Assembly (NCBI GenBank): GCA_003228915.1
Contig: QIGL01000024.1
Coordinates: 1-45,066 of the forward strand
Direction of reading: 5' to 3'
From: Acidiferrobacteraceae bacterium
Lineage (GTDB): Bacteria > Pseudomonadota > Gammaproteobacteria > Acidiferrobacterales > SZUA-150
DNA length: 45,066 nucleotides
Positions 24,470-32,595 of this stretch are shown one piece after another. Positions within the stretch are counted from its first letter, which is position 1; the number at the start of each line of letters is the position of its first letter. The notes beneath the pieces are model-generated. The model saw nothing but the letters and a program-made list of their open reading frames with translations. It did no database searches and had not been told where the DNA came from. Both the position numbers and the translations under genes were made by a program.

Positions 24470-24790
24470 TTAGTTATAATGTTTGATACTGGATCGCCTG
24501 CCATTCGAGCGTTGAATCACCACACCCCTGACCCGGTATGCGCCTGAAATTGTTACATCGGGATAATCCTTGTGCAGGGCCCGGAGAATTTTTTGTTCGC
24601 CGTCAAAAACAAACTGTCTCAACGTCGTATCGTTATCATAATCAATAACCACGTAAGCGCCATCCGTTGCCGATGTGCCCGGATCAACAATTATAATATT
24701 GCCCTCTTCAAATTCAGGCTCCATGCTGTTTCCCAGTACCCGTAAGGCATAAGGTTCTGCCGTTGAACAACCGCCGCCAATATCGCTCAT
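24470..24790 (-). CDS. S24-fold (LexA-like peptidase domain) protein lacking the catalytic Lys
   Basis: 106 residues: only the S24 domain, with no helix-turn-helix and no Ala-Gly cleavage site. The Ser motif is intact (ALRVLGNSMEPEFEEGNIIIVDP). At the position of LexA VTVKRL the protein has TTLRQF, so the general-base Lys is replaced by Arg. It is probably a non-catalytic relative that might bind RecA or another protein (inference). It is 155 bp downstream of a parA-type gene on the same strand, with the 11-bp tandem repeats between. Confidence 0.8.
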   Translation of the reverse strand: MSDIGGGCSTAEPYALRVLGNSMEPEFEEGNIIIVDPGTSATDGAYVVIDYDNDTTLRQFVFDGEQKILRALHKDYPDVTISGAYRVRGVVIQRSNGRRSSIKHYN

Positions 24791-24857
24791 TTACTCATCT
24801 CATCATGCATTGAAGTACTGGAATATAGTTTTCTTTACAGTAAATGTCATGACTAAA

Positions 24858-24901
24858 ATAGTACGGGAATAGTATGGGAATAGTATGGGAATAGTATGGG
24901 A
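24858..24901. repeat. Four tandem 11-bp repeats
   Basis: ATAGTACGGGA followed by three perfect copies of ATAGTATGGGA, between the S24-fold gene and parA. 11 bp is about one helical turn, so the same face is presented each time. It could be an iteron-like protein binding array or a simple slippage repeat. Confidence 0.85.
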
Positions 24902-24945
24902 ATACGCTTGAAGATACATTGAGGAAATTCCAGGCAGACTGATCA

Positions 24946-25665
24946 TTACTTATTTTTGCTGGCAACAGGCAAACTCTTGCGACTCGCCAGCCAATCGATC
25001 AGTGACTGCCACTGCCATTTTTCCTTGATTCCCTCTGCTTCTTCCAGCTCAAACAGCCCGACGCCCTTCGCATCCGCCGACTGGTAAGCAATACTGTCAG
25101 ACAAGGTCGCAATTAACGGAATTTTAAACATTTGTAAAAACTCTTCCATGGTTTGTTCATTTTGACTGACCTGGGTCTTGAATGGAATCATCAAGCTATT
25201 GAGGAGCTTCTGGACAGAACCCATCATGTCTGAGTTTTGACGGACTCGATTCGCTACCAGTGCCACCCGTGTTTGCTTGCGCGAAACCCTGCCCACGACC
25301 AGCAAGTCATGAACAAATCGAGCCGCGGCCCGCAGATCTGTTGGTGAGGGCTGAACCGGTACCAGGATCGAGTGGGCGCGTCGGACAAGATTGGCCAGTG
25401 ACTGACCAAAACTACCGGCCGCCGTATCCATAATTAAATAATCCGGCTTGCCGGGGATACGCAAGCGCCCATCCTTAAGTTCGATGCCCAGTATTCGTGG
25501 ATATTGATCGCCCCGGACAGATAACCAGCCAAGACTGGATTGCTGTGGGTCCAGGTCTGCCAATACCACGGACTTACCTAACCAGGCATAATAACTGGCC
25601 AGGTTGGTCGCCAGCATGGACTTGCCACTGCCGCCCTTGGCATTAAGAATCATGATTCTGCGCAT
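24946..25665 (-). CDS. ParA/MinD-family ATPase
   Basis: 239 residues with a deviant Walker A KGGSGKSMLATNLA at 10-23, ADLDPQQSS (switch I) and YLIMDTAAG (Walker B). ParA-type ATPases position DNA or protein cargo on the nucleoid or membrane. No parB partner is adjacent. ATG at 25665 has AGGGGAG upstream. Neighbours are a CTG-start unknown gene upstream and the S24-fold gene downstream, all minus strand. Cargo unknown. Confidence 0.9.
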   Translation of the reverse strand: MRRIMILNAKGGSGKSMLATNLASYYAWLGKSVVLADLDPQQSSLGWLSVRGDQYPRILGIELKDGRLRIPGKPDYLIMDTAAGSFGQSLANLVRRAHSILVPVQPSPTDLRAAARFVHDLLVVGRVSRKQTRVALVANRVRQNSDMMGSVQKLLNSLMIPFKTQVSQNEQTMEEFLQMFKIPLIATLSDSIAYQSADAKGVGLFELEEAEGIKEKWQWQSLIDWLASRKSLPVASKNK

Positions 25666-25768
25666 ACCCGCTCCCCTCTATATTCCTGATTGAACTTTAT
25701 TTTTGTTTGTCAGGGTAACATTACACTGTTTTTGAACAGTCTGGCCAATATATTGAGGGTTGAGGATA

Positions 25769-25830
25769 GAGGGTCGAGCAAGAAAATTGAATCACGCCCG
25801 GCTCCTGTTGCCTAGCTACTAGGTACTAGC
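25769..25830. repeat. Direct repeat copy 1
   Basis: GAGGGTCGAGCAAGAAAATT, then CACGCCCGGCTCCTGTTGCC and CTAGCTACTAGGTACTAG. It recurs at 26808 in the same orientation with few changes. It overlaps the last codons and stop of the gene at 25819. Confidence 0.85.
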
Positions 25831-26718
25831 ACCTGGGGCAGTCGTGCGGTTAGCCAAACCAATTTTGGCCTGCACAAAGGCCACCTTCACGCGCTCCAGG
25901 TTAAGCATGGTGGGCAAAATATGGCGACGCTCATAAAGCTTAAAGGCCTCGGCACACGCCGCGTGCTCAAGCCGTTCCCGGGTATCGAGGCTCAAATTAT
26001 TCTGGCTCAGTAAATTGGCCGCATGCCAATGATGGTAATCCTTGACCAGCACTCGTTCAGCCTCATTTTGCCAACAGAGTTCTGATACCAGTAATTCGGG
26101 AAAACAATCGGCCGTTAACAACCTGCCCTGCTCCCCGGCCTTTAATTTCAGTCCGGCCTGGCCTTTACCATTGCCCTCGTGGTCACGCTGAAACCACTGG
26201 GCCCGGGTCATGCTGCCGGCCGCTACGCTAATATAGCGGCGCAAGATTTCACCATGATCCATGGGTATCGCGCTGTTTTTTTCACCCGACATTAATTTTT
26301 GAAAACCCGGTGAGCTAAAATCCCGGTCCCCTGATAAAAAAGCGGACCAATTGACGGATTCAATTGCTGGCACCCGCTTTCTGGGTAAGGCACTGGTCAC
26401 AATTGCCAATGGCAAACCCGCGCGGGCATCAAGCAGCCATAATTCCAGTGTGTCTGCCATGGGTAATGGCAAGGGCGGGCTATTATTCATAGCAGCGATG
26501 AGTGGTGCAGTGAAATTGTTTTCGGTAAGTGTGGACTGTCCGTCCTGACGCCAGATGGCCTGGGTGATATAACGCGCCTCCGGGTGCTGCACTTGTACCC
26601 GCCAGGTGATGCCGTCGGCACTGATGGCACGAAATCCTTCGCACTCGACAACCTGGGCAGTGCCCTGGTAGGGCCCAAACCGACGGATACTAAAATATTT
26701 TACTTCAGGATCAGACAG
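25819..26718 (-). CDS. Unknown protein, apparently starting at a CTG codon
   Basis: About 299 residues, not recognised. The frame is open with coding character upstream of the GTG at 26592 (DPEVKYFSIRRFGPYQGTAQ) and is closed by TAA just before CTG at 26718. GCGGAG sits seven bases before that CTG, and no ATG/GTG/TTG lies in the extension before 26592. CTG is therefore the best start, or an ATG was lost. The body is soluble, Trp- and Leu-rich (SVNWSAFLSGDRDFSSPGFQ, DCFPELLVSELCWQN). The C-terminal residues and stop lie in the direct repeat that also ends lpxC. It is upstream of parA on the same strand. Confidence 0.65.
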   Translation of the reverse strand: MSDPEVKYFSIRRFGPYQGTAQVVECEGFRAISADGITWRVQVQHPEARYITQAIWRQDGQSTLTENNFTAPLIAAMNNSPPLPLPMADTLELWLLDARAGLPLAIVTSALPRKRVPAIESVNWSAFLSGDRDFSSPGFQKLMSGEKNSAIPMDHGEILRRYISVAAGSMTRAQWFQRDHEGNGKGQAGLKLKAGEQGRLLTADCFPELLVSELCWQNEAERVLVKDYHHWHAANLLSQNNLSLDTRERLEHAACAEAFKLYERRHILPTMLNLERVKVAFVQAKIGLANRTTAPGAST

Positions 26719-26807
26719 TTAACTTCTCCGCTCAATAAATATTTATTACTACAGTAAATACAGTTAAGACTATTTTAGAGGCAGGGGCCAGTAAAAAAGA
26801 AAGTATC

Positions 26808-26880
26808 GAGGGTCGAGCAAGAAAATTGAAACACGCCCAGCTCCTGTTGCCTAGCCACGAGGTATTAGGTACTAGGTACT
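26808..26880. repeat. Direct repeat copy 2
   Basis: Same sequence as at 25769 (GAGGGTCGAGCAAGAAAATT, CTCCTGTTGCCTAGC), 1039 bp away in the same orientation. Its right part carries extra GGTATTAGGTACTAG units and forms the last codons and stop of the lpxC frame. Confidence 0.85.
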
Positions 26881-27810
26881 TGATCGGCGTGAGCGGGCTG
26901 GATATAAGGGATGGGTGAGGGTTTATCGTTATTGAAGGTAACAATTTCCCAGGCATCGGCCTGGGAAAGCAATGCCCTGAGCAACTGGTTGTTCAGGGAG
27001 TGGCCAGATTTATAACCACTAAAAGAACCAATCAGGCTGTGGCCAAGTAAATAGAGGTCACCAATGGCGTCAAGGATTTTATGTTTTACAAATTCATCTT
27101 CGTAGCGCAGGCCATCTTCGTTCAGTATGCGGTAATCATCCATTACCACCGCATTATCAAAACTGCCGCCGAGGGCCAGGTTTCTCTCATGCAAGGCCTC
27201 AATATCGCGCATAAACCCAAATGTGCGGGCGCGACTGACTTGTTTAACAAATGAGGTAGATGAAAAATCCAGTGACGATTCACTATGATGGTCTTTGAAA
27301 AGTGGATGTTCGAAATCAATTTTGAATGAAACCTTGAATCCCTTGTAAGGGTCAAATCTCGCCCATTTATCGCCGTCTTCGACCACGACAGATTTTTTGA
27401 TCTGGATAAAACGCTTGGCAGCATCCTGTTCATGGATACCGGCAGACTGAATCAGGAACACGAAAGGCGCGGCACTGCCGTCCATAATGGGTACTTCCGG
27501 TGCGCTGACATCAATATAGGCATTATCAATGCCCATGCCTGCCATGGCCGAAAGCAAATGTTCAACAGTGGAGATACGAACATCACCCTTGATCAGGGTA
27601 GTAGATAAACTGGTATCACCGACACAGCGGGGCGTCGCACGTATTTCTACCGGCTCTTCCAGGTCTACCTACCCGGCGAAAAATTATCCCGGAATCAACA
27701 GGGGCGGGCCGCAGGGTCAGGTAAACTTTTTCACCCGTGTGCAAGCCAACACCAGTCGCGGTAATGACATTCTTGAGCGTTCTTTGTTTATAGTTTGAAA
27801 ATACAGCCAT
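26865..27810 (-). pseudogene. lpxC: lpxC, UDP-3-O-acyl-GlcNAc deacetylase, frameshifted by a 4-bp duplication
   Basis: The N-terminal frame from ATG 27810 reads [20 protein letters not shown] ... GIIFRRV and stops early. The correct continuation ([32 protein letters not shown]) is in another frame and runs to 26865. The break is a tandem GTAG-GTAG (plus strand CTACCTAC, 27665-27672); deleting four bases would give one 313-residue protein, the normal size. The zinc ligands are conserved (STVEH, and [11 protein letters not shown] for His/Asp). LpxC makes the committed step of lipid A synthesis and is usually essential. Possibilities: a true pseudogene beside an intact copy elsewhere, a strain variant, or a sequencing error. 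The gene lies outside its usual ftsZ neighbourhood, and its last codons are in a direct repeat. Confidence 0.9.
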
Positions 27811-28075
27811 ATTTTTGTCTTTGCCAACCCGGGCCCCCAGGATACTGAACCCTGGGCCACATTCCCTGTTATTTGCCTTAATATTTGAACCGTGATTTAT
27901 CTGTTACTCAGATCAATAAAACAGCATTTTGATCTAACATCAAACATCCACTACTTTATATAGCAAACAGTTCAAACTTTACCAAGATCAGGCTATCGAG
28001 CCCCACTCTCGAACCTGTAACCGATCCAACCAAAGGTCGACCGGAGGCCGACTGGCCAGCGGCGTTGCTGGCGCA

Positions 28076-29005
28076 TTATAACCCAGTTTTCGGCTTTTTC
28101 CGAGCCCGGGGATGGGCCTTGTCATAAACCTCGGCCAAGTGCTGAAAATCCAGGTGGGTATAGATCTGGGTCGTTGAAATATCGGCATGGCCCAACAACT
28201 CCTGAACAGCACGTAAATCGCCGCTGGATTCAAGTAAATGGCTGGCAAATGAATGCCGTAACATGTGCGGAAACACGGTGACATCGATACCATGCAACCG
28301 GGACCAGCGTTTGAGGCGCAATTGTACTGCCCGTGATCCAAGTGCCAGACCCCCCTGGCCGACAAAAACTGCTTGCTCATTTTCGGCCGCTAATGTCGTT
28401 CTGACCTGAAGCCATTCTTTAATAGCGACATTTGCCCTACTTCCAATAGGGATATAGCGTGTTTTCTGACCCTTGCCAATCACCCGGGCCTGACCGTTGG
28501 CCAAATCAAGCTGGTCAAGTTTCAAGCCAGTCAGTTCCGACAGTCGCAGTCCAGATGAATAAAGCAGCTCAAACATGGCCAGGTCTCTGAGCTGTAAAGG
28601 ATCGTCACGGTTAATTTTTACATCCAGCAAGCTACCCAGTTGATCAACTGACAGGGTTTTGGGCAAACGTTTGTCTGATTTGGGCGCAACCACGCCGATC
28701 GCCGGGTTGGCCTTGATCTGGTTTTCACGCACCAGGTATTTAAAGAATGATCGAGCCGCAGATAAAAAGCGTTGAATCGTTTTGCCCGACAAACCGGTGC
28801 GATGCATTTTGGCAACACACAATTTCAGTTGTTTGTTTTTAAGTTGTGACCAGTCTGTCAAATCCTGATCAAAACAATACTGTTGCAGACGATTCAGGTC
28901 GCGAACGGTGTGGTTGGATAAACGACGTTCGAATTGTAAGTAGTCGATAAAGGATTTTATGGAATTCTGCAAAACAAGTCGCCTAATTGAAAATCCATTC
29001 ACCAT
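28076..29005 (-). CDS. xerC: Tyrosine recombinase XerC
   Basis: About 309 residues. N-terminal SAM-like domain (SFIDYLQFERRLSNHTVRDL) and catalytic domain with Arg in SSGLRLSELTGL, HMLRHSFASHLL (HxxR), LGHADISTTQIYTHL (His and Tyr nucleophile). It resolves chromosome dimers at dif with XerD. ATG 29005 has a poor ribosome binding site; a TTG at 28972 (starting at QNSIKSFIDYL) is an alternative near the usual family start. The 5' end lies next to two genes that do not belong to the conserved dapF-DUF484-xerC operon. Confidence 0.93.
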   Translation of the reverse strand: MVNGFSIRRLVLQNSIKSFIDYLQFERRLSNHTVRDLNRLQQYCFDQDLTDWSQLKNKQLKLCVAKMHRTGLSGKTIQRFLSAARSFFKYLVRENQIKANPAIGVVAPKSDKRLPKTLSVDQLGSLLDVKINRDDPLQLRDLAMFELLYSSGLRLSELTGLKLDQLDLANGQARVIGKGQKTRYIPIGSRANVAIKEWLQVRTTLAAENEQAVFVGQGGLALGSRAVQLRLKRWSRLHGIDVTVFPHMLRHSFASHLLESSGDLRAVQELLGHADISTTQIYTHLDFQHLAEVYDKAHPRARKKPKTGL

Positions 29006-29011
29006 CAACCA

Positions 29012-29632
29012 TTAAAAATAATGGACATATTTTGCTGTTGCAACGGTTACAACCCGATCATAGTCAAGAAAATCTATACTGTATCTATCCAGATCAATTC
29101 GTATAGAGCCTTTCTTAAAAAAGTCAAAATTGACTCCTATGCCAATGAAAAAACTTGTCCCATTATCATCTTCAGTGACAGTACCCAATTCATCCCTTAA
29201 TTCGACCTTGGCGTCCCAATTTAGAAATCCAGCTTTTCCTGTAATATTGAATATATGTCTTCTTCCGAGAGGCAAGTAACCGATTAGCGCCAAAGTGGAA
29301 CCCATTGCTTTTTCGGTGACTTTTATTGGACCTGCAACCCAGAAACTACCTGTGCCATCAGATTTTCCATCAAGAACGTATTCACCGAAATCTATATAAC
29401 CAATCTCTACAGAGATATATTCTGTAAATCGATTGCCAACGATAAAAGAGGGAACAAAAGGCGCCCCTTTTTTATTGAGCCAGAGTAAACTGCCGTCTTC
29501 ATAATCATTCTGTTCAAGATCAGACCAACCAGTTCCTACCCCAAGTCCAACGTACCAGCCAGTTTGATCGGCAGATGCAGTGGATATATAAGAGCTGAAA
29601 ATTAATACTACAATAAGTAGCAGTGTTTTCAT
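29012..29632 (-). CDS. Outer-membrane beta-barrel protein, unknown role
   Basis: 206 residues. Signal peptide 1-21 (MKTLLLIVVLIFSSYISTAS). Then alternating strands (GWYVGLGVGTGWSD, YISVEIGYIDFGEY, TLALIGYLPLG, GTSFFIGIGVNFDF) ending in an aromatic C-terminus (YVHYF), as in small OmpA/OmpW-like 8-strand barrels. GGGGAGTG precedes the ATG. It is AT-richer by eye than its neighbours and sits between DUF484 and xerC with the next lipoprotein gene. Confidence 0.75.
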   Translation of the reverse strand: MKTLLLIVVLIFSSYISTASADQTGWYVGLGVGTGWSDLEQNDYEDGSLLWLNKKGAPFVPSFIVGNRFTEYISVEIGYIDFGEYVLDGKSDGTGSFWVAGPIKVTEKAMGSTLALIGYLPLGRRHIFNITGKAGFLNWDAKVELRDELGTVTEDDNGTSFFIGIGVNFDFFKKGSIRIDLDRYSIDFLDYDRVVTVATAKYVHYF

Positions 29633-29682
29633 TTCACTCCCCTTGCTTAGTTGTTTCTCTGTGGTTCAGTTTTTTTAACGAA

Positions 29683-30015
29683 TCATGAATTCGGCCCTAA
29701 CTCTGGAAAGTTGCGATGAATAGCCTCAACAACAGCTGCATCGCCCATGTCACTTGGAAATTCAATATCGCCAATGCCTTCGACATGAATTATTTGTGTT
29801 TCTTTTGCTGTCCGGCTTCCCGATTTACTTCCTGTTGCCTGAACAGTTTTTTTCTTAAACTTTGTTTCGCAAGCCTTTCTTAAATACATGGCCGCAGCTT
29901 TTGTTTTAGCGTCAGGAACGTATCTAAAAACACAATCTTCATAGGTTTTTGGTTCGCTAGAACAAGCGGTCAATATAAAGAGGGGAATAACAACGGCAAA
30001 TATTAAATGTCTCAT
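29683..30015 (-). CDS. Small lipoprotein, unknown function
   Basis: 110 residues. Signal ends in lipobox LTAC. The mature part has three Cys (one acylated, two that could form a disulfide: EDCVFRY and RKACETKF), a Lys-rich middle, and a short C-terminal module (IGDIEFPSDMGDAAVVEAIH) like the small 'FP-D-MS-EEI--AI--NFP' domain of other secreted proteins. Strong ribosome binding site AGGGAGG. Likely co-transcribed with the barrel protein downstream. Confidence 0.7.
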   Translation of the reverse strand: MRHLIFAVVIPLFILTACSSEPKTYEDCVFRYVPDAKTKAAAMYLRKACETKFKKKTVQATGSKSGSRTAKETQIIHVEGIGDIEFPSDMGDAAVVEAIHRNFPELGPNS

Positions 30016-30139
30016 TATTCCTCCCTAACGGATTGAATTATTCTATTACTTAATCCTTTTCCTATGTAAAATAATTATTTTTTAATACAGAACAACCAGT
30101 TTTTATAATACTCCCTTACTTAAGCGTGACAACCCATTA

Positions 30140-30850
30140 TTAACGCCGTGCGGCCAGGATACGATTTATTAAATCTGCCAACCGATTCAGATAAGTGGTG
30201 CTCATGCCCGGTCGGAATCGCTGTTCATCGGTACTGCCCAAAGCGAGTAATCCGGAGGTAGTGCTGCCACCCATGGGCAAAACGACGCTTGATCGAATTT
30301 CCTGTGATTGCAGATTATGCTGATTATACAGGGCCTGGAAACAGCCTTTGTCGGGATCAGTAAAACAGGTTGTAACGGCATCGGTTGTAAATAATTTTTT
30401 TATTAAATCGCGCGTTTGGTCGCTGTCTTGATCAAGATTTAAAACCACCTGGTCAATTTTAAAAATTTCCTCTAGCTCAGTCTTAATACCGGATAAAACA
30501 TCCTTATAGGTATCACACTCAAGTAACTTTAAGGTAAAACGATGCAGTCGAATTGCCAGCTGATCATTGTCACGGGCAATATCAAGCAACTCCTGTAGTT
30601 GTTGATTGAGCTCGTGATTGTCACTGCGCAGATTTTTCACCTGGCGCTCGACCAGGGAAACCGCTGACCCCCGTTCAATATGGGGAACATGCATTTTGTT
30701 TAACAGGTCAGGATTTTGATCAAAAAAATCGGGATGATCGGACAGGTATCTGGAGACAAATTCACTTTCAGTCGCGGGCTCACTTTTTGACGATGATGGT
30801 GCCGATGACAGTGACGGTTCCAGCTTTCGCTCAGGCAGTTTTATGGTCAT
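30140..30850 (-). CDS. DUF484 family protein (GAF-like)
   Basis: 236 residues. FVSRYLSDHPDFFDQNPDLL, then ERGSAVSLVERQVKNLR, are hallmarks of DUF484. A GAF-like C-terminal domain includes SGLLALGSTDEQRFRPGMST and TTYLNRLADLINRIL. The gene is normally between dapF and xerC in gammaproteobacteria. Here dapF is immediately upstream, but xerC is separated by about 1.1 kb. Role unknown. Confidence 0.92.
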   Translation of the reverse strand: MTIKLPERKLEPSLSSAPSSSKSEPATESEFVSRYLSDHPDFFDQNPDLLNKMHVPHIERGSAVSLVERQVKNLRSDNHELNQQLQELLDIARDNDQLAIRLHRFTLKLLECDTYKDVLSGIKTELEEIFKIDQVVLNLDQDSDQTRDLIKKLFTTDAVTTCFTDPDKGCFQALYNQHNLQSQEIRSSVVLPMGGSTTSGLLALGSTDEQRFRPGMSTTYLNRLADLINRILAARR

Positions 30851-30913
30851 ATTATTGTTAACCCCGGGTCTGTACTTCTAACCAGTTCAAGTATCAGGCC
30901 CTTTGATTTTCTA

Positions 30914-31768
30914 TTAAAAATCACTTAAATCTATCGTGCCTTCAAAAACCGTGGTTGCCGGTCCGGTTAACCATACCGGATTCCCTTCACCTTCCCAAGT
31001 AATTTCTAGATCGCCCCCGGTTAAACTGGCAGATACTTTTGCATCCAGGTCACCATTTTGAATGCCCGTGATAACAGCCGCGCAGGCGCCTGAACCACAG
31101 GCCTGGGTTTCACCGGATCCGCGTTCAAACACACGAACTGCGATTTGACTGCGGGAGATCACTTGCATAAAACCGGCATTTACCCTTTCCGGAAAATTCG
31201 AGTGTTGCTCAATCCTGGGGCCGAGTGTCAGAACCGGTGCCAATTTAATATCATCTACCTGCATCACTCCGTGGGGATTGCCCAGGGAAAGAATATTTAG
31301 CTGGATTGTAATATTTAGCTGGATTGTCTGACCATCCAGGTCGAGCGCATACTGGGCCGCTCTTTTAGTTGCTGCATAGGGAATGAGTGCGGGCTCAAAG
31401 TTCGGCACACCCATATTCACCGTTACCAGGCCATGGCCGAGCAAACGCGGGAAAATATTTCCACTATTGGTCTCGACCCCGATTTCGTTCTTGTCAGTCA
31501 ATCCCTGGTCATGAACAAATCGCATAAAACAACGGGCGCCATTACCGCATTGCGCAACCTCGCCACCATCGGCATTGAAAATGCGGTACCGGAAGTCCAT
31601 ATCAGGGTCGGTGGCTTTCTCAACAAGCAGCACCTGGTCACAACCTATGCCAAAATGGCGATTGGCGATTCGTTGTATTTGGTCGGCACCCAGATCGACA
31701 TCCTGATTAATGCCGTCAAAAATGACAAAATCATTACCCAGGCCATGCATTTTTGTAAAACGAGTCAT
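30914..31768 (-). CDS. dapF: Diaminopimelate epimerase
   Basis: 284 residues (typical 274-276). Both catalytic Cys are present: [12 protein letters not shown] and [10 protein letters not shown]. It begins [16 protein letters not shown]. It interconverts LL- and meso-diaminopimelate for lysine and peptidoglycan. Near residue 150 is [12 protein letters not shown], a duplicated hexapeptide from an 18-bp tandem repeat, which explains much of the extra length. It probably remains in frame and functional, since the insert falls before the conserved LGNPHGVM loop. Confidence 0.95.
   Translation of the reverse strand: MTRFTKMHGLGNDFVIFDGINQDVDLGADQIQRIANRHFGIGCDQVLLVEKATDPDMDFRYRIFNADGGEVAQCGNGARCFMRFVHDQGLTDKNEIGVETNSGNIFPRLLGHGLVTVNMGVPNFEPALIPYAATKRAAQYALDLDGQTIQLNITIQLNILSLGNPHGVMQVDDIKLAPVLTLGPRIEQHSNFPERVNAGFMQVISRSQIAVRVFERGSGETQACGSGACAAVITGIQNGDLDAKVSASLTGGDLEITWEGEGNPVWLTGPATTVFEGTIDLSDF
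31292..31327. repeat. 18-bp perfect tandem duplication inside dapF
   Basis: AATATTTAGCTGGATTGT twice in a row, in frame, giving TIQLNI twice in the protein. Confidence 0.97.
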
Positions 31769-31849
31769 TTTGAGTCAGATATAATTGAAAATTAATAGCG
31801 GCATCCCGGTCTATGAAAACCTGTTTGCACAGATAAAGACCTACTGTAA

Positions 31850-32119
31850 ATGAAAAAGACAATTAACAAAACATTCCATCGCATAAAAAACCACCCCAAC
31901 CAGTGGGTGCGCAAAGGCATTGCTATTGCCCTGATGATTGGCGGTGTGCTTGGCTTCTTGCCAGTACTTGGTTTCTGGATGCTGCCCCTGGGGCTGGTAT
32001 TGTTCTTTTCTGACTCGCCCGCCTACTGGCGTTTACGGAAACGTTTTGTGGCCTGGCGAATAAAACGACGTCAGCGCAAAGAGTTGCTAAAAAAGAATTC
32101 TGGCCCAAATACTGATTAG
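31850..32119 (+). CDS. Small membrane protein, PGPGW-like
   Basis: 89 residues. One hydrophobic hairpin, GIAIALMIGGVLGFLPVLGF then WMLPLGLVLFF, flanked by strongly basic ends (IKNHPNQWVRKG; RRQRKELLKK). This matches short proteobacterial inner-membrane proteins of the PGPGW type, function unknown. It is divergent from dapF and convergent with the CoA-binding gene, their stops overlapping by four bases. Confidence 0.75.
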   Translation: MKKTINKTFHRIKNHPNQWVRKGIAIALMIGGVLGFLPVLGFWMLPLGLVLFFSDSPAYWRLRKRFVAWRIKRRQRKELLKKNSGPNTD

Positions 32120-32565
32120 GCTTTGGGTAACCGGAAATCTTCCCCAAAACAGGCCACGTATTCCTTGTAAATACATTTATCCATAACGACATCAATGCCT
32201 GAAAGCTGGGCCCGGATGGCAGCGTTATCATCGACCACCCCTTCCTGTAACCACAGGGCAGGCAACCACAAATCCATGCAATCATCGACAATTGCATCGA
32301 CAAATTGCGGATCACGAAATACATCAACCAGGTCAATTTTATCGGGTACTGATCTAAGATCAGGATAAGCCTTTTCACCCAAAACAGACTCAACGGCCAT
32401 TCGCACCGGGATAATCCTGTAGCCAAACTGTCTTAATTTTTTTGCGACCTGGTAACTGGGACGATCAGGATTAGGAGATAACCCGATAATTGCAATTGTC
32501 CGGACCCGGAGCAACAGGTTGTTGATCTGGTCATCAGATGGATTTTTAAATTTTTCTTTTTTCAT
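32116..32565 (-). CDS. CoA-binding domain protein, YccU-like
   Basis: 149 residues. Rossmann-like CoA-binding domain: TIAIIGLSPNPDRPSYQVAK, GYRIIPV, LVDVFRDPQFVDAIVDDCM, and PALWLQEGVVDDNAAIRA with the final VVMDKCIYKEY. Homologues (E. coli YccU, human-like small CoA-binding proteins) are of unclear function. It follows lysA at 30 bp and is probably in its operon. Confidence 0.9.
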   Translation of the reverse strand: MKKEKFKNPSDDQINNLLLRVRTIAIIGLSPNPDRPSYQVAKKLRQFGYRIIPVRMAVESVLGEKAYPDLRSVPDKIDLVDVFRDPQFVDAIVDDCMDLWLPALWLQEGVVDDNAAIRAQLSGIDVVMDKCIYKEYVACFGEDFRLPKA

Positions 32566-32595
32566 TCGCGGTATCCGGGTAACCCGTCAAATAAT

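Noticed and set aside
24850-24905. CRISPR array
   Set aside because: The units are 11 bp, contiguous and without spacers; there are no cas genes.
27660-27680. Programmed frameshift in lpxC
   Set aside because: No slippery heptamer or stimulatory structure; the 4-bp tandem duplication explains the break better.
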